64,000 nt of DNA, taken from the NCBI GenBank assembly GCA_003260075.1, contig QLIY01000812.1, positions 1-64,000 on the forward strand. The letters run 5' to 3'. The stretch comes from Phallusia mammillata (lineage: Eukaryota > Chordata > Ascidiacea > Phlebobranchia > Ascidiidae). The notes below the pieces were generated by a model that worked only from the letters and a program-made list of their open reading frames with translations, searched no databases and had not been told where the DNA came from. Made by a program: the position numbers and the translations under genes. This document shows positions 31,901 to 42,870 of this stretch, in pieces; the stretch's first letter is position 1, and each line of letters starts with the position of its first letter.

Positions 31901-33708
31901 GCCGATCAAAATAAAATACGAGTCGCGGGCCGTAGGTTGCCCACCCCTGCACTAAAACAATATTTTAGCTGTTGCATTAACAGCCCGTTATAGAACTTTT
32001 TTGGTGTGATATGAATCAAATATTGATGCTTGTATTTTATTTTTTTATTGTTTTTTGCTTGACCAGGTATTGAAACAGAAAGCAGGGGATAAAGTGACTG
32101 TTGTTGCGGGCGGTGTGACACTCGATGAGGCGTTGAAGGCTTATGACATTTTGCAAGGTACATATTAGTTCACTCACCTTGTAACCTTCATTTTTAAACA
32201 TAATGGTGGTAATTATACACCTTAGTGGCATTGAGCTCACAGACCTGAGTCGCTATCCTTCCTACAGTCGTCGATCATGCGAGGTTTACCGGGGACGTTC
32301 CGTGCTGTTGCGCACCCCACAAAACCACCATGTAATTTCTTACTCCAGTTCTTTATGTCCGCCCGACTGGATGTAGTGAAAAATGCTCGCAATTCCGCTG
32401 AAAAGGAACTGCAATTGTTTTAAAACATCAACTTCCTGTCAGCAGTTTTGTGTCAAACAAAGAATAAGCGTTTTGTAAAACTGAACAATTAGATACTTTG
32501 ATGTAAATTAATTTATTATTAACAATATGACATATAATGTTTTAAAAAATGAATTACTCAACGCTCGACCGTGTTGTAAAACGCGGATATAAATCGTAAC
32601 AGATTTTTCCGCGAGTGACAAATATGATCAAATTGCTGTTGGCTTAGTCCGGAACACGGTGAATCACGTTCCATGCATTGTATGATATACAGACCGACAC
32701 GCACCAAAGCCGTGTGCTTAACGACCATAACTTACTATTTTTAGCGATCACGACAGCAAAGGCCGGCGAATTGCACCCGGTATTTGGTATAACTCCAATC
32801 ATTATGACGTTGCTTTCGGATTTTACTATTTGCCACTTATCGTAATGCTGACTCAGCAAAAATAGCGACAGTTCGAGTGTTGACACCAACGTGGGCGCGC
32901 CTACTAAAATGTCGTGTTGACCTCGAGTAAACCGAAAAACCCTTTGAATCATACCTTCATTTAGTCGTGACTGATCTGTGTACACTTCCATTCTTCAACA
33001 ATGAAAGAAATTTTGCATTATCTGCAGGACTTGACATATTTGTGTATCTTGTAAAAGAGCACCCAAACTTTCCGTGTAAAGCGTTGTGGGAAAAAACAGA
33101 AAAAAACTTACGATACCATGACAACCTGTTTTGCAGGCGAAGGAATTGGCATCACTTTGATCGACATATTCTCTGTGAAGCCTGTGGACAAAGATACTAT
33201 TTTGGGTGCCGCAAAGTCGACTGGGGGGCGCTTGATCACAGTGGAAGATCATTACGAGGAAGGTGGCATTGGATCGGCCGTTGCTGAGGCTTTAAGCGGC
33301 GAAACAGGTATGTTGGTTGTTTGCACCAATACTGTTATAATTGTGTAAAAAATAAAGACCATAACGATATCCTTACATTGATGTCCGTACATTGTACGGT
33401 TGATACATGGTTATTACAATCTCCAAACAACACAACGTCTAAAGCCGCGTAGAGCATGCCGGAAATTCACCGGCTATAGCTGCAGCACCTCCAACCTCCG
33501 GATGTTTGGATCTGTGCTTAGCATGGTGATAGGTTCCGCTGTTTAGCACTGGGCACATGATTAATGATGCCTTGCGTCTGTTATAGGTATTGTGCAGAAG
33601 AAATTGGCGGTCCGCGGTTTGCCGTACAGTGCTGCACCAAGTGAACTGCTAGCCGCCTTCGAAATCGATGCTGCAGCTATAGTGAAGGCTGTCAAATCTA
33701 TGATGTAG
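28958..33708 (+). CDS. TKT: Transketolase
   Basis: Fourteen exons: 28958-29070, 29139-29256, 29372-29485, 29593-29690, 29758-29841, 29908-30015, 30075-30202, 30290-30486, 30551-30715, 30774-30930, 31289-31503, 32067-32157, 33137-33307 and 33587-33708. They total 1881 nt (626 aa), close to animal transketolases (about 620 aa). The enzyme moves two-carbon units between sugar phosphates in the non-oxidative pentose phosphate pathway, using thiamine diphosphate and a divalent metal, in the cytosol. Visible motifs are SGHPTSS near residue 37, the thiamine motif GDGEMAEG (156-163) with its distal Asn in DVNRLGQ (187), IAEQNM with the catalytic Glu (about 372), GSHCGISIG and [11 protein letters not shown]. 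All introns read GT-AG. Intron 11 carries a hAT MITE. The start codon is the first in-frame ATG and lies just before the conserved N-terminus. Confidence 0.97.
31672..31949. mobile_element. hAT-type MITE family 1, copy 2 (278 bp)
   Basis: It lies in intron 11 of transketolase. The ends are CATAGGTGGGCAACC and GGTTGCCCACCCCTG, with a perfect 8-bp target duplication cactaaaa at 31664-31671 and 31950-31957. It shares its interior with the copy at 16290-16604 but lacks part near the right end. Confidence 0.88.
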
Positions 33709-33931
33709 AAGGAAAAGTGTCTTTTCACTGCATGTACAAAGTTAAATTTCTTGTTTTGGCTTAACTATACTGGCCGGATATATACGACGCTGCGTTATGA
33801 CTGCGCATCCCTATATCAAGAGTTCCATATTAACTGAACTAATAATTGCAGGAGACGATTTGTTGCAATGACTTTGGGCTGTGGTCGCATAAACTTTGTA
33901 TTCATACCAATTTTTCGTGTGCATATATGCA

Positions 33932-33937
33932 AATAAA
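33932..33937 (+). terminator. Polyadenylation signal of transketolase
   Basis: AATAAA lies about 224 bp after the transketolase stop codon, the first such hexamer downstream. On the other strand AATAAA at about 34024-34030 follows the stop of the convergent gene, so the two 3' ends come within roughly 100 bp of each other. Confidence 0.6.
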
Positions 33938-34033
33938 ATGTTTCAGTGTACAAATACAGTTTGCTTAATTCTTTTCCACTTCGAGCCACATCGGACAAGG
34001 TCGCACAACGACAAATGTATGAATTTTATTTCC

Positions 34034-35624
34034 TTATGATGGGTCATTGGCTTTGGTGGTCAGAGGAAGGTACTCGGCCCCGTTATTTCTTCGTTTCCCA
34101 CCACAGATTTTACTCAGCACAAACACACACAGGTAGCCGACAAAAAGGACCCCAAATAGCAGAGCAAATGTTCGAAGCGCGGCCATGTCAACCCATTCAC
34201 CCCAACGTTTCCACAAAGGGACTTGCTGAGAACTCAACGAGGGCCTTGTGTCTGCGAAAAACAGTGAAGCGTAAAATTAAAGCAATTTTTGGATTTTTTG
34301 GGCATTCTAAAATAGTATTTTTTTATCGTTGTTTCACGGCCTGTAGATTTTCACGCCATTCGGCATCATGGACACAAACAATAGCGATTAGCTGCGCGGG
34401 GCAAAACGATATGTTGACATGCTTTGGTGTATTTATCTTTGCTACTATTAAAGGGAAAATCTTAGGCCAAATTCTAACTGTCACACTAAAACGATACAAG
34501 ACTATCCGAATAAAAGTTAAGTTTTTACAGACAAAGCAGAGAAAGCGTAATATTCTAGCAGACTTTAGACAAACGTGATTTATTCTATTTCGCATAGAAC
34601 ATATTCGACTAAAAAACCACAATTGTCTGTTACCATTGCATTTAAGTCCATCATCCAGCAGTATAAAATGCGGTCGACATGAGCAATTTCTTGTGTATTT
34701 ATCACTCTCTACTAGTACATTGGTGCAAATTTGTTCGCATCCTCCGTTGTTCTGCATATGAAACAAACTACATGTTATATTATTTTGCGTGTCCTCAAAT
34801 GCCTAAGTTCAATCTTACTTACTACGAAGCAGGGACGAAATGGCGGCATTTTGTGCTTTTTGCTTGAAACTGTAACACAGAAAAGCACAAAAAGTTTTTA
34901 GCAAGCTAAACATAACAACATTGTTTTGCATTATGGATCATGATTTATGGACAACTGACGAACTATCGAATGTACTGAATTAAGTTGTACTTTCGTATCA
35001 CAATAACTTCTCATAAACTTCATAGTTGTCTCTGTTTCGCTGTAAATAGAAGTTTTAGGGCATGTATTATCAATAGGCATAACAGGTTTTCCGATGATAA
35101 AAAAACACAGCACATTTGACCCCCCCCCCTTTCGTATCACAATAACTTCTCATAAACTTCATAGTTGTCTCTGTTTCACTGTAAATAGAAGTTTTAGGGC
35201 ATGTATTATTTCAAAATCAATAGGCATAACAGGTTTTCCGATGATAAAAAAACACAGCACCTTTGGCGAAAATATTTAATTCGTAAAAAATAGCGTGTAT
35301 TAACCGATTCTGTATGGATTAACGTATGTTATAGTTACGACTAATACTTCAGTTAACCCCCCCCCCAAAATATTTAATTCGTAAAAAATAGCGTGTATTA
35401 ACCGATTCTGTATGTTATAGTTACGACTAATACTTCAGTTCGGTCAACGTTGTCTCAGCAGCGGATTGCTGTCTACTAAATCATATCAATGTCAAGTCGT
35501 TCGTTTATTTTTGGTACAAAACAATCTTATCAAGACCTACAATAATCATTATTTTCAATATTAACTCACCTACAACCAGTAGTTCAATAACAGCGATCAT
35601 CAAACATGTCCTCACTTGCGGCAT
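34034..35624 (-). CDS. Small EGF-domain single-pass membrane protein
   Basis: Four exons on the minus strand: 35624-35570, 35031-34991, 34751-34634 and 34251-34034. They total 432 nt (143 aa). Exon 1 is a signal peptide (MPQVRTCLMIAVIELLVV). Exons 2 and 3 together make one EGF-like module: the first cysteine is in the 41-nt exon (SYCDTK), followed by NNGGC, QIC, NCSC and DDGLKC, six cysteines in all. Exon 4 encodes a juxtamembrane stretch, a hydrophobic segment (TFALLFGVLFVGYLCVFVLS) and a short basic tail (GGKRRNN). The six-cysteine pattern supports the tiny exon. No orthologue was recognised; a type I surface protein or ligand-like role is only an inference. The exon 2 region is present twice in the assembly (second copy about 35130-35180, without a usable donor). 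Confidence 0.65.
34991..35439. repeat. Two pairs of near-identical tandem copies joined by poly-C
   Basis: Bases 34991-35119 and 35130-35270 are near-identical and separated by ten C (35120-35129). They differ by a SNP and an indel of about 10 bp. Bases about 35269-35356 and 35367-35439 are a second pair separated by ten C (35357-35366), differing by a 12-bp indel. The pattern looks like two alleles joined head to tail by the assembler. Confidence 0.75.
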
Positions 35625-35639
35625 GCTTCTAATTTACAA

Positions 35640-36822
35640 ATATTCTGGGTATGAATAGTTGCTTCATTCCCTACCAGCAATCGTTTTAATACAGCTCGTA
35701 ACACCTTAAAGCAGCGCAATGCGTGCAAATAGGGACACGTAAACACAGCGGAACTATGAATAGGACGCATACGTTTGTCTCATATTCTGTATTGTTTCTG
35801 TTGATCAAACAATATTGCTAAACGAGCACAACGTGTGGTGTCATAACACAAAAGATTGTCAGGTCTGGAAGATATTTCAATTTCGATGCTTTTGTGGCGA
35901 CAGATTTGACAGCAGCCGCATTATGTATAGATCTTGCAGTAGGTTGTGTACACAATCCATTATAGGCGTAGTAATTGCTCCATATTTGGTAAATAGTGTA
36001 TATGTAAACATGCAGGACAACATAAACAATAACAAGGCACTTGCATAAAATACAAATATTGTTCGAAAACAAGTAGGCGCTCAATAAAACTGCAGCAAAT
36101 AAAGTGTGTTCTCGTTACGGTAAATGTCTTGGCCTTCAGCAATGTAACTGCGGTATATTTTGATATCAGCAACTGTAATAGTACGGATTGGGATTTTTTG
36201 CAATACGCATTTTCTAAAATAGCTTCGACGCAAAAAAAAAACATTTAATCAAGTGGCTTCCAAGAATTGTTTGATTCGCTCGACTGCCAAACTTCATAGG
36301 CAATCAAAAAAGTGATTCAATATAAAGTGTAAAGATGCATAGACACAACTAAATCAAAAGTATAAGGCGACGAAATCAAAGTGGTTAGCAGCGTTCGGGT
36401 ACAGAAACAATAACGCTTGAAATATCTGTAACTTCTTACAACCAGGCAAGAGATTTACAAAATCGAAGTCGGATGGACAGACCAAACAATTCAAAAATTA
36501 CTGCATTCAAACTTGCCAAATCCAAATCCAATTTAAGCGTGCAAATATTCTCGTTCTTTAATACATATTTTTTTGCCCAGAACCATTCTTGCTACGCGTT
36601 GAATGAACAAAGTGTAACGATATTATTAGAAACCTGCATAAGAAACGTAATGGTACCACAACCATACACGTACAAATTTACTACTTTATAACGAAAATGA
36701 TGTGTATAGTGCAATGGAAACGAAGATAAAAATGCAATAGTTTGCTTGCGTGTCTATAATAAACATGATTTTCGCCCTTCATTCCTGTAGACATTCTTCA
36801 CAAAAGCACCAAGACGTAAATG
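35640..36822. other. Intergenic stretch between the EGF gene and MFSD10
   Basis: No exon, RNA gene or intact mobile element was recognised. It probably includes the 5' region of the EGF-type gene and the 3' untranslated region of MFSD10. Confidence 0.45.
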
Positions 36823-39800
36823 CTAATCGGCCTTTTGTGTCGTCACGCTTTTGTGCACCTGAAGGCGATGTAAAAGCAACAAGGGAAGTACCAGGAGAAT
36901 TCCGCCGACTACGTAGGTGACACGTGACCCGATGAGCCAATAGGAGGCTGACGCGCAGATCGGCCCAGTGGCGCGTGCAAGAGCACCGAGCGACCGCAGA
37001 ATTCCCATAACGCGGCCTTTTTCAGATTCCAGTCCTGTTGAAAATGTAAAGGTTGTAAAGTACGGTAAAACCCCGCATTTAAATTTACTTCCTCGAACTT
37101 CTGCGGTTTTAACGACGTCATTAACGTTCGTTTTGTGTTAAACTTCGAAGTCAATTTACCAACAACACCTCTGAAAATTTACGAATGTAATGCAATGTCT
37201 TTTTGTTTAGTACCAAACGCAGACTCATCAATTACATTAAATTTGGACATTATTTTTTGCGCGTTAACTGCTATTAGCCCACAAGACGTGCCGCGAATAT
37301 CGAGGAAATTTGTTTGTGTTTCGCAGCCTAAAAATGCTGGAAAACACCGAATAGCGTATCTAAAACACAGTTTGGAAATCAATCAATCAAACGCGAGTAA
37401 CAGGCATCTAACAGCAAGTCAATCAATTTACAAAACTTTCCAATACGAACGACAATGCAAAGTAACACTGTGTTTGTTCACGTCCAAACAGAGTAGGTAG
37501 GATGAATTTTTAATAGAAAGTGCTTTTGCGGTGCCAACAACTGTGCGTTTTCCCTTCATTGAACAAGGGATGTGCGCCACACAGCGCAATTGTTTGGAGT
37601 GTCATATGTCCACCAAACACGCGGAAATTCCCTGACATTTCATTGCGTGGAAAACAATAAACAGTACAGAAACAATAACAACTTACCATGAGATGCTGTA
37701 AGGGATGAAAGACATGGAACAACCGACGCAGCAGCTGAAAATCAACATTGCAATTACGGTCATTTTTCTGTTAAATTATGACAGTAACCAAAATTATTTA
37801 GTTAATCAATTTGTGTTTCGTAAATGTGTTTTAGACTTATGTATAAATATGCAAACAACATAACTCCGTCCAATTTTTTACTTACCAAAAGCAAATAAGG
37901 TAAGGCCGACGTATAGCATCCAGGATGATGTTGAAAGACCGACGATGGCAAAGCCAGGGATCAGACACGTCATTCCCTGCAACGCAATTATTTTCTTTAA
38001 TAATGACAACGTATGTTTCCTTTAGGGACAAAGATTAGCAATGCCCCAGGCATAACAGCTGATAAAGTTGGGGAGTAGTGGGCATGTCATTGGTTTAATA
38101 CTAACTAAGACCTAAACATAGTTTGCATAAACATTTCCAAGCTTAAAAACTGCAACTGTTGTTAACTTACCCTTATGGCAAGTTGTTTTTCTTTGCCTTC
38201 CATTTTACGTCGAATGTATCCACCTTGCACCAATGCCATAATGAAACCAAGAAGGGCAAACATTTTTCCCTGGTCCATTCGTGTAAATGAAAATCTGTTT
38301 AATTCAACATCTAATTGGTTAACTGTTGGTTTACATCTTTGGGTGGTGATAGATCTTACCTTCTATGTGCTAAAAATGTCAAAGTAAACTCTAATCCAGA
38401 AAACAAAAACAAATACAAAAAGTATATGGCACCAAGTTGTTTAAGGGATTTTTCTGTGAAATAAAAAATAGGGTTTTGTTACCAGGTTAGCACAATTTGT
38501 ATTTGCGTTGTTGAGCTACAAACTAAGTTGCAGGGCATCTATATTTTATGGCTCTGTTACATAACACATACTTGCGACATGTGTACTAGCAATAAGCAGT
38601 GCAACACTTTTCATTTGTGTTTTAATTCCTACATTTATTAACTTCTTTTAACATCAAATACAAACCAACCTTTTTTTGTATTCTGAACTGATTGTATTGC
38701 TTTAAATTGAAACAAAGAAGCTGGGTTTAGCAAAAAGCAAAATTCTTGGATGCTAGCTGCAATAGATGATGCCTGCAAATTTGACATGTACAATAATTTA
38801 AACAATAAATAAAATACAAAAGTTTCAAAAACAAACAGTAAAAATTACCCTCTTGGAAGCTGGCAAAGTTTCTGGCAGACAACATGCCACAAATACTATA
38901 TCAAATATAGTGATAACAATACTAAACAATGCTGGTGTCATGTAAAACTCTGATGTATTCTCAACACTTCGAGCAAAGCTTGCTCCAATCAAAGGGCCAA
39001 AAACGAATCCAATTGAAAATGCAACACCAATCAAAGCCTGAAAATAGTTATTGTAATGACATGAAAATTGTTAGGATGTGTATAACTGTAGCATAATTTG
39101 TTAAGGTTACAATATGTATCACTGTAAATGAGCTACCAAATAAATAAGGGAAACAGCTAAAGCAAAAAAGTGATACTGCAAACGTAGACTTTTTAAAACA
39201 ACAGAAGAAACAACAACTTTGAATGAAATACTCTTACCATGCCTCTTGACCTGTCTTTGGCAGTTGGTAAATCTGCTATAACAGCAGTGCTAATACTGAC
39301 ATTTGCTTCAGAAAGCCCAGCAACAACCCTTGCAATAATAAATAGTAAAAAACTATCCGAAATGGCCCAAATCATGTATGCCACTGTTGAGCCACACAAT
39401 GAAAGTAAAATCATGGAACGTCTCCCATAAGTGTCAGAAGCAGCTCCGAAAATTGGAGAGTTAAAAAATTGTAACAAGGAAAATAGTGATCCAACCATGC
39501 CTACAAAAAATTCAATTTACTATATGCAGCTGCAAATACATGAAACAACACAATTCCCTTTTCATGGAAGCTTAACAGTCAGTTTACAATTTTTTTAAAT
39601 GTTGCAGACCATCATACCTCCAAAAAGCACTGAATTAACATCTTCATGTTCCGGTACACCAATAAATTTTCGAAATGCTGTCAACATTGTTTCCATTTGT
39701 GTATATAATCCACCCTAAATAACAGTTTGAAAAATGTCAATTTTAAGGCCCAACAGTACATTTTGACAAAAGGTTTACCTTTTACCATCATAACTGTCAA

Positions 39801-39960
39801 AAGACAAAAAAATTCATACCTGATCATTTCGCTTGTAGAAGTCCAAAAGTGACGGAAAGAGTGGTAAAATAACAGTGAAACCAAGAAGATCAATCAGTAA
39901 TGAAACAAACACTGTTGACAAGACTCTTTTTGAATCAATGTTTTTCGTCATGGTTGACAT
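36823..39960 (-). CDS. MFSD10: Major facilitator transporter, MFSD10 (TETRAN) type
   Basis: Ten exons on the minus strand: 39960-39820, 39714-39618, 39500-39238, 39037-38849, 38772-38670, 38453-38360, 38294-38171, 37976-37886, 37734-37687 and 37034-36823. They total 1362 nt (453 aa), the size of vertebrate MFSD10 (about 455 aa). Landmarks shared with that family are LIDLLGFTVILPLFPSLLD at the N-terminus, the MFS loop motif (SDTYGRRS), VAGLSEANVSISTAVIADL, IGVAFSIGFVFGPLIGASF, YFLYLFLFSGLEFTLTFL and GILRSLGALARATGP near the C-terminus. It is a multi-pass membrane carrier. The family has been linked to efflux of organic anions, but the substrate here is unknown. All introns are GT-AG and phases agree through the model. 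Confidence 0.92.
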
Positions 39961-42870
39961 CTGCTGTAAGCAGTTTTTCTGAGATTACAACTAAACTACT
40001 ACTTTTTTAAAAAAACCTTTAAATACTGTATGTTATGTAAAAAACATAAACAGAAATGTTTGAAAATACAGCGGACAGTATGCTGTTCCAGGGCCACAAA
40101 ACTGCAGAGATATAGACAGACACCAAAACGCACAAACGTGTTCCTGTTTTGTCCGCCAACAGTGACTCAGCAATTGGCACGCCGTTGATTGTAGTGACTA
40201 TAAGGTCTCTTTTCAGCTTCCTACTGTTCTATGAATTGAAACTGAAATATAAACGGCACGGTGGACAAGCCAACATTGTGCGGGTCTCTGCAGTTGGATG
40301 CTTCTGGTTCTGGCTGGCCGCCACATGTACTTATTAAAGTAATAAAGCAAACAGGCTGTACACAAACCAGTTTTTCACGACCTGTTTTTTGCAAAGTCTA
40401 AATACAACACCTTTTTTTGGCTGTTTAACCTATTACTATTGTTACGTCACAGAACCTCTATTGCGCTCTTGGACATCGCCTTGTGTCTAAAATAGTGTAC
40501 CAAATTGGTGTACGTACATGAGGTTGTTTCGCGTAACAAAGGATTGGGCAAGGACAACATGTGTTTTACACTGACTTTGATCATAGATTGCTTTGATGAT
40601 GACGTCCTTCTTGGCTAACGCCGAATTCCCAACTGCCGCTTTGGACTAAAAATAGGTACATATCAGGGACAGTCCCGCCAAATAAATACATTTTGTTTTT
40701 TGATGGGAGTTAAACCGGTTGCATGGGTTCAGGTTCGGTTTGGTTGTATATTATTTTTAAAGGGTTAGGTTAAGGTTTTCAATGGAATATTTCAAAATTA
40801 GGGTTTTGTTCCGGTACCGGCAAAATACCTGGTTGCGCCTTAAAATCCCATTTTGTTAATTTTTTTACTCATTATGTTATTATCTACCTGTCCTATTATT
40901 CTTTTACTTTTTTGTCATGCAATCTTCGTTTAGAAATCAATAAATTTAAAAAAATTATCGAAACATTTTATTTCTTACTTTTCGCGATTGTTAATTGTCC
41001 CATTTTCAGTGTTAACAGCAGTCCCATTTTGCAAATTTCGGTCGCCATTTTGCAAATCTGCCCAATATTTGGTGTCGGTCCGAACCCGATTTAGCTGATA
41101 CGATGCATCACTGCTTTGGTTTCAATAAATCAAAATTTTACGAACACATATTTAAAACGCAGAAAGTGCCTTTTACGTACAATTAGTCTAACTAGGCCTA
41201 CCATCAGCTTTCTTTAAACTGTGCAAAACATCTCGCCAACTAATGTTTTTTTGAACATGGCATTATAGCCTACTCTGGGGCAAAATTCTAATTCTAATGC
41301 AAAACAACTACTTTGTTTTAAAAACGACATTTTGAAGTGTTCTAAAAGTATCACTGGAAAACACACAGCATTTAGGGGTCAGCTTATATGAGACAGAAGT
41401 TTTGATGAAACATTCGGTTTCAGGGCAATCCTGACTGCTCCGAATCAGTGCTGGCAATTGAACTCCATCGCAAATCACGAGACAAAGATAATTTATAACT
41501 TCAACAAACGAAATACATATATTTATCTGTAAATATATATATTTACACGTTTGGTGCTTCAACTTTTTTGTGATTAGTTTTGTTCTGTCTCCGAGATCAA
41601 TACTAAAGCGACTGCCTTTTCGTGAGACTTTACGCTTCATCGGACCGTGTAACTTGGAACGAGGCAATGAGACCTGTGTATTACTGCTGATACTTGGAAA
41701 CGGCGATGTATAAAGTGGTTGTAAAGCAAGTTAGTTTGCATCAGGTTTGAAAGGGATAATTTAAGGTTTGGGTTTTGTGACAAATACGATATTACGTTCG
41801 AAGGTAACGGAAGTCATAGAACCCCCCCCCCTCAAACCGACGTCGTTTTGACCTTTAAAGAGATATCGGAAACATGATAGTTTTATCTTTGCGACAACCT
41901 CACCTGCAGTGCTCTGCGACCCTCAAATTGAAAAATCCCCCCCCCCCAGCATATAGCGATCGCCGAACAAGTATTAAGATTCTATTTATAACTTACAGTG
42001 TCTCAACTGTTTTTCTGTTAAACTCGTTTTTATGTAAGGTTTAAATAAGGTCAGTCTCATATGCCACAAACAAAATTCGTATTTCGTTCCCCCCCCCCAG
42101 CATATAGCGATCGCCGAACAAGTATTAAGATTCTATTTATAACTTATAGTGTCTCAACTGTTTTTACTTGACGACCCAATAGGTTTGCCAGCACAATGGC
42201 CATGTGTAAAGCCCGAATCTTATTCATATTCAAACCGACGTCGTTTTGACCTTTAAAGAGATATCGGAAACATGATATAGTTTTATCTTTGCGACAACCT
42301 CACCTGCAGTCCTCTGCGACCCTCAAATTGAAAAATCATTATTTACTTTACAGTTTACACGATACGCGGAAGTTATTAGGCGGTGTGGCATCATGTGAGG
42401 CAACAACACCCACTGCATTTTAACAATGTTTCGTTGTGCGTCATTATGATGGTCTGCAGTAATTTAATATGTTGATGTATCGCAAACTGCTTGTGGAGAA
42501 ATTAAGTTCATTGAAGTTGAATACTTTTGTTGTAAAACGAAGACAAACAATTGCTGACTTAAGCAATAATGCAGTATAATTTTCGCAATATATAACACAA
42601 ATTTCGATCTTGTATTTATGGCACGGAGCTACGTTGAATTTAAGGTCAAAATGTTGGCAACAACTGACGCATTGTATATTTTATAGCAAATGAAAGGAGG
42701 TTGATCAGAAAATTGATTGATCAGTTCAAATAATTTTGTCATTTGGCCCTGTCAAACAAATATAGTTTTTTAGTAAATACGAAACATCTGTGCAATGGGG
42801 AAATCACTTTATTTTCTCTTTATTTATTTCACTTTATTTTTCTCTTTATTATTTAGAGAAGGTGAGACGA
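39961..42870. other. Intergenic region between MFSD10 and the sulfotransferase
   Basis: This is the shared upstream region of two divergent genes. No exon is supported. A minus-strand open stretch at 41667-41308 has no recognisable domain. Around 40680-41095 and at 49347-49748 similar ggttcaggttcggttt motifs occur, so a transposon relic is likely. Bases 41822-42337 hold a nested set of repeated segments bounded by poly-C, listed separately. Confidence 0.45.
41822..42337. repeat. Nested duplicate segments bounded by poly-C runs
   Basis: Segment X (starting tcaaaccgacgtcgttttga) occurs at 41832-41936 and 42230-42337. Segment Y (starting agcatatagcgatcgccgaa) occurs at 41948-42010 and 42099-42163. 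Ten or eleven C stand at 41822-41831, 41937-41947 and 42089-42098, exactly where X or Y begins or ends. The copies differ by single bases. An assembly artefact is the leading explanation. Confidence 0.75.

Noticed and set aside
32160..33136. Extra genes in the large transketolase intron 12
   Set aside because: Open stretches at 32644-32991 and 32967-33287 lack domains, and the latter is a frame-shifted shadow of exon 13.
33946..34578. Plus-strand open stretch of 210 codons
   Set aside because: It runs antisense over the EGF membrane protein, whose exon has a membrane segment and family-like cysteines. No domain is visible on the plus strand.
41308..41667. Minus-strand open stretch starting MPRSKLHGPMKRKVSRKG
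   Set aside because: Its basic N-terminal part looked exon-like, with an acceptor nearby, but no family or partner exons could be found.
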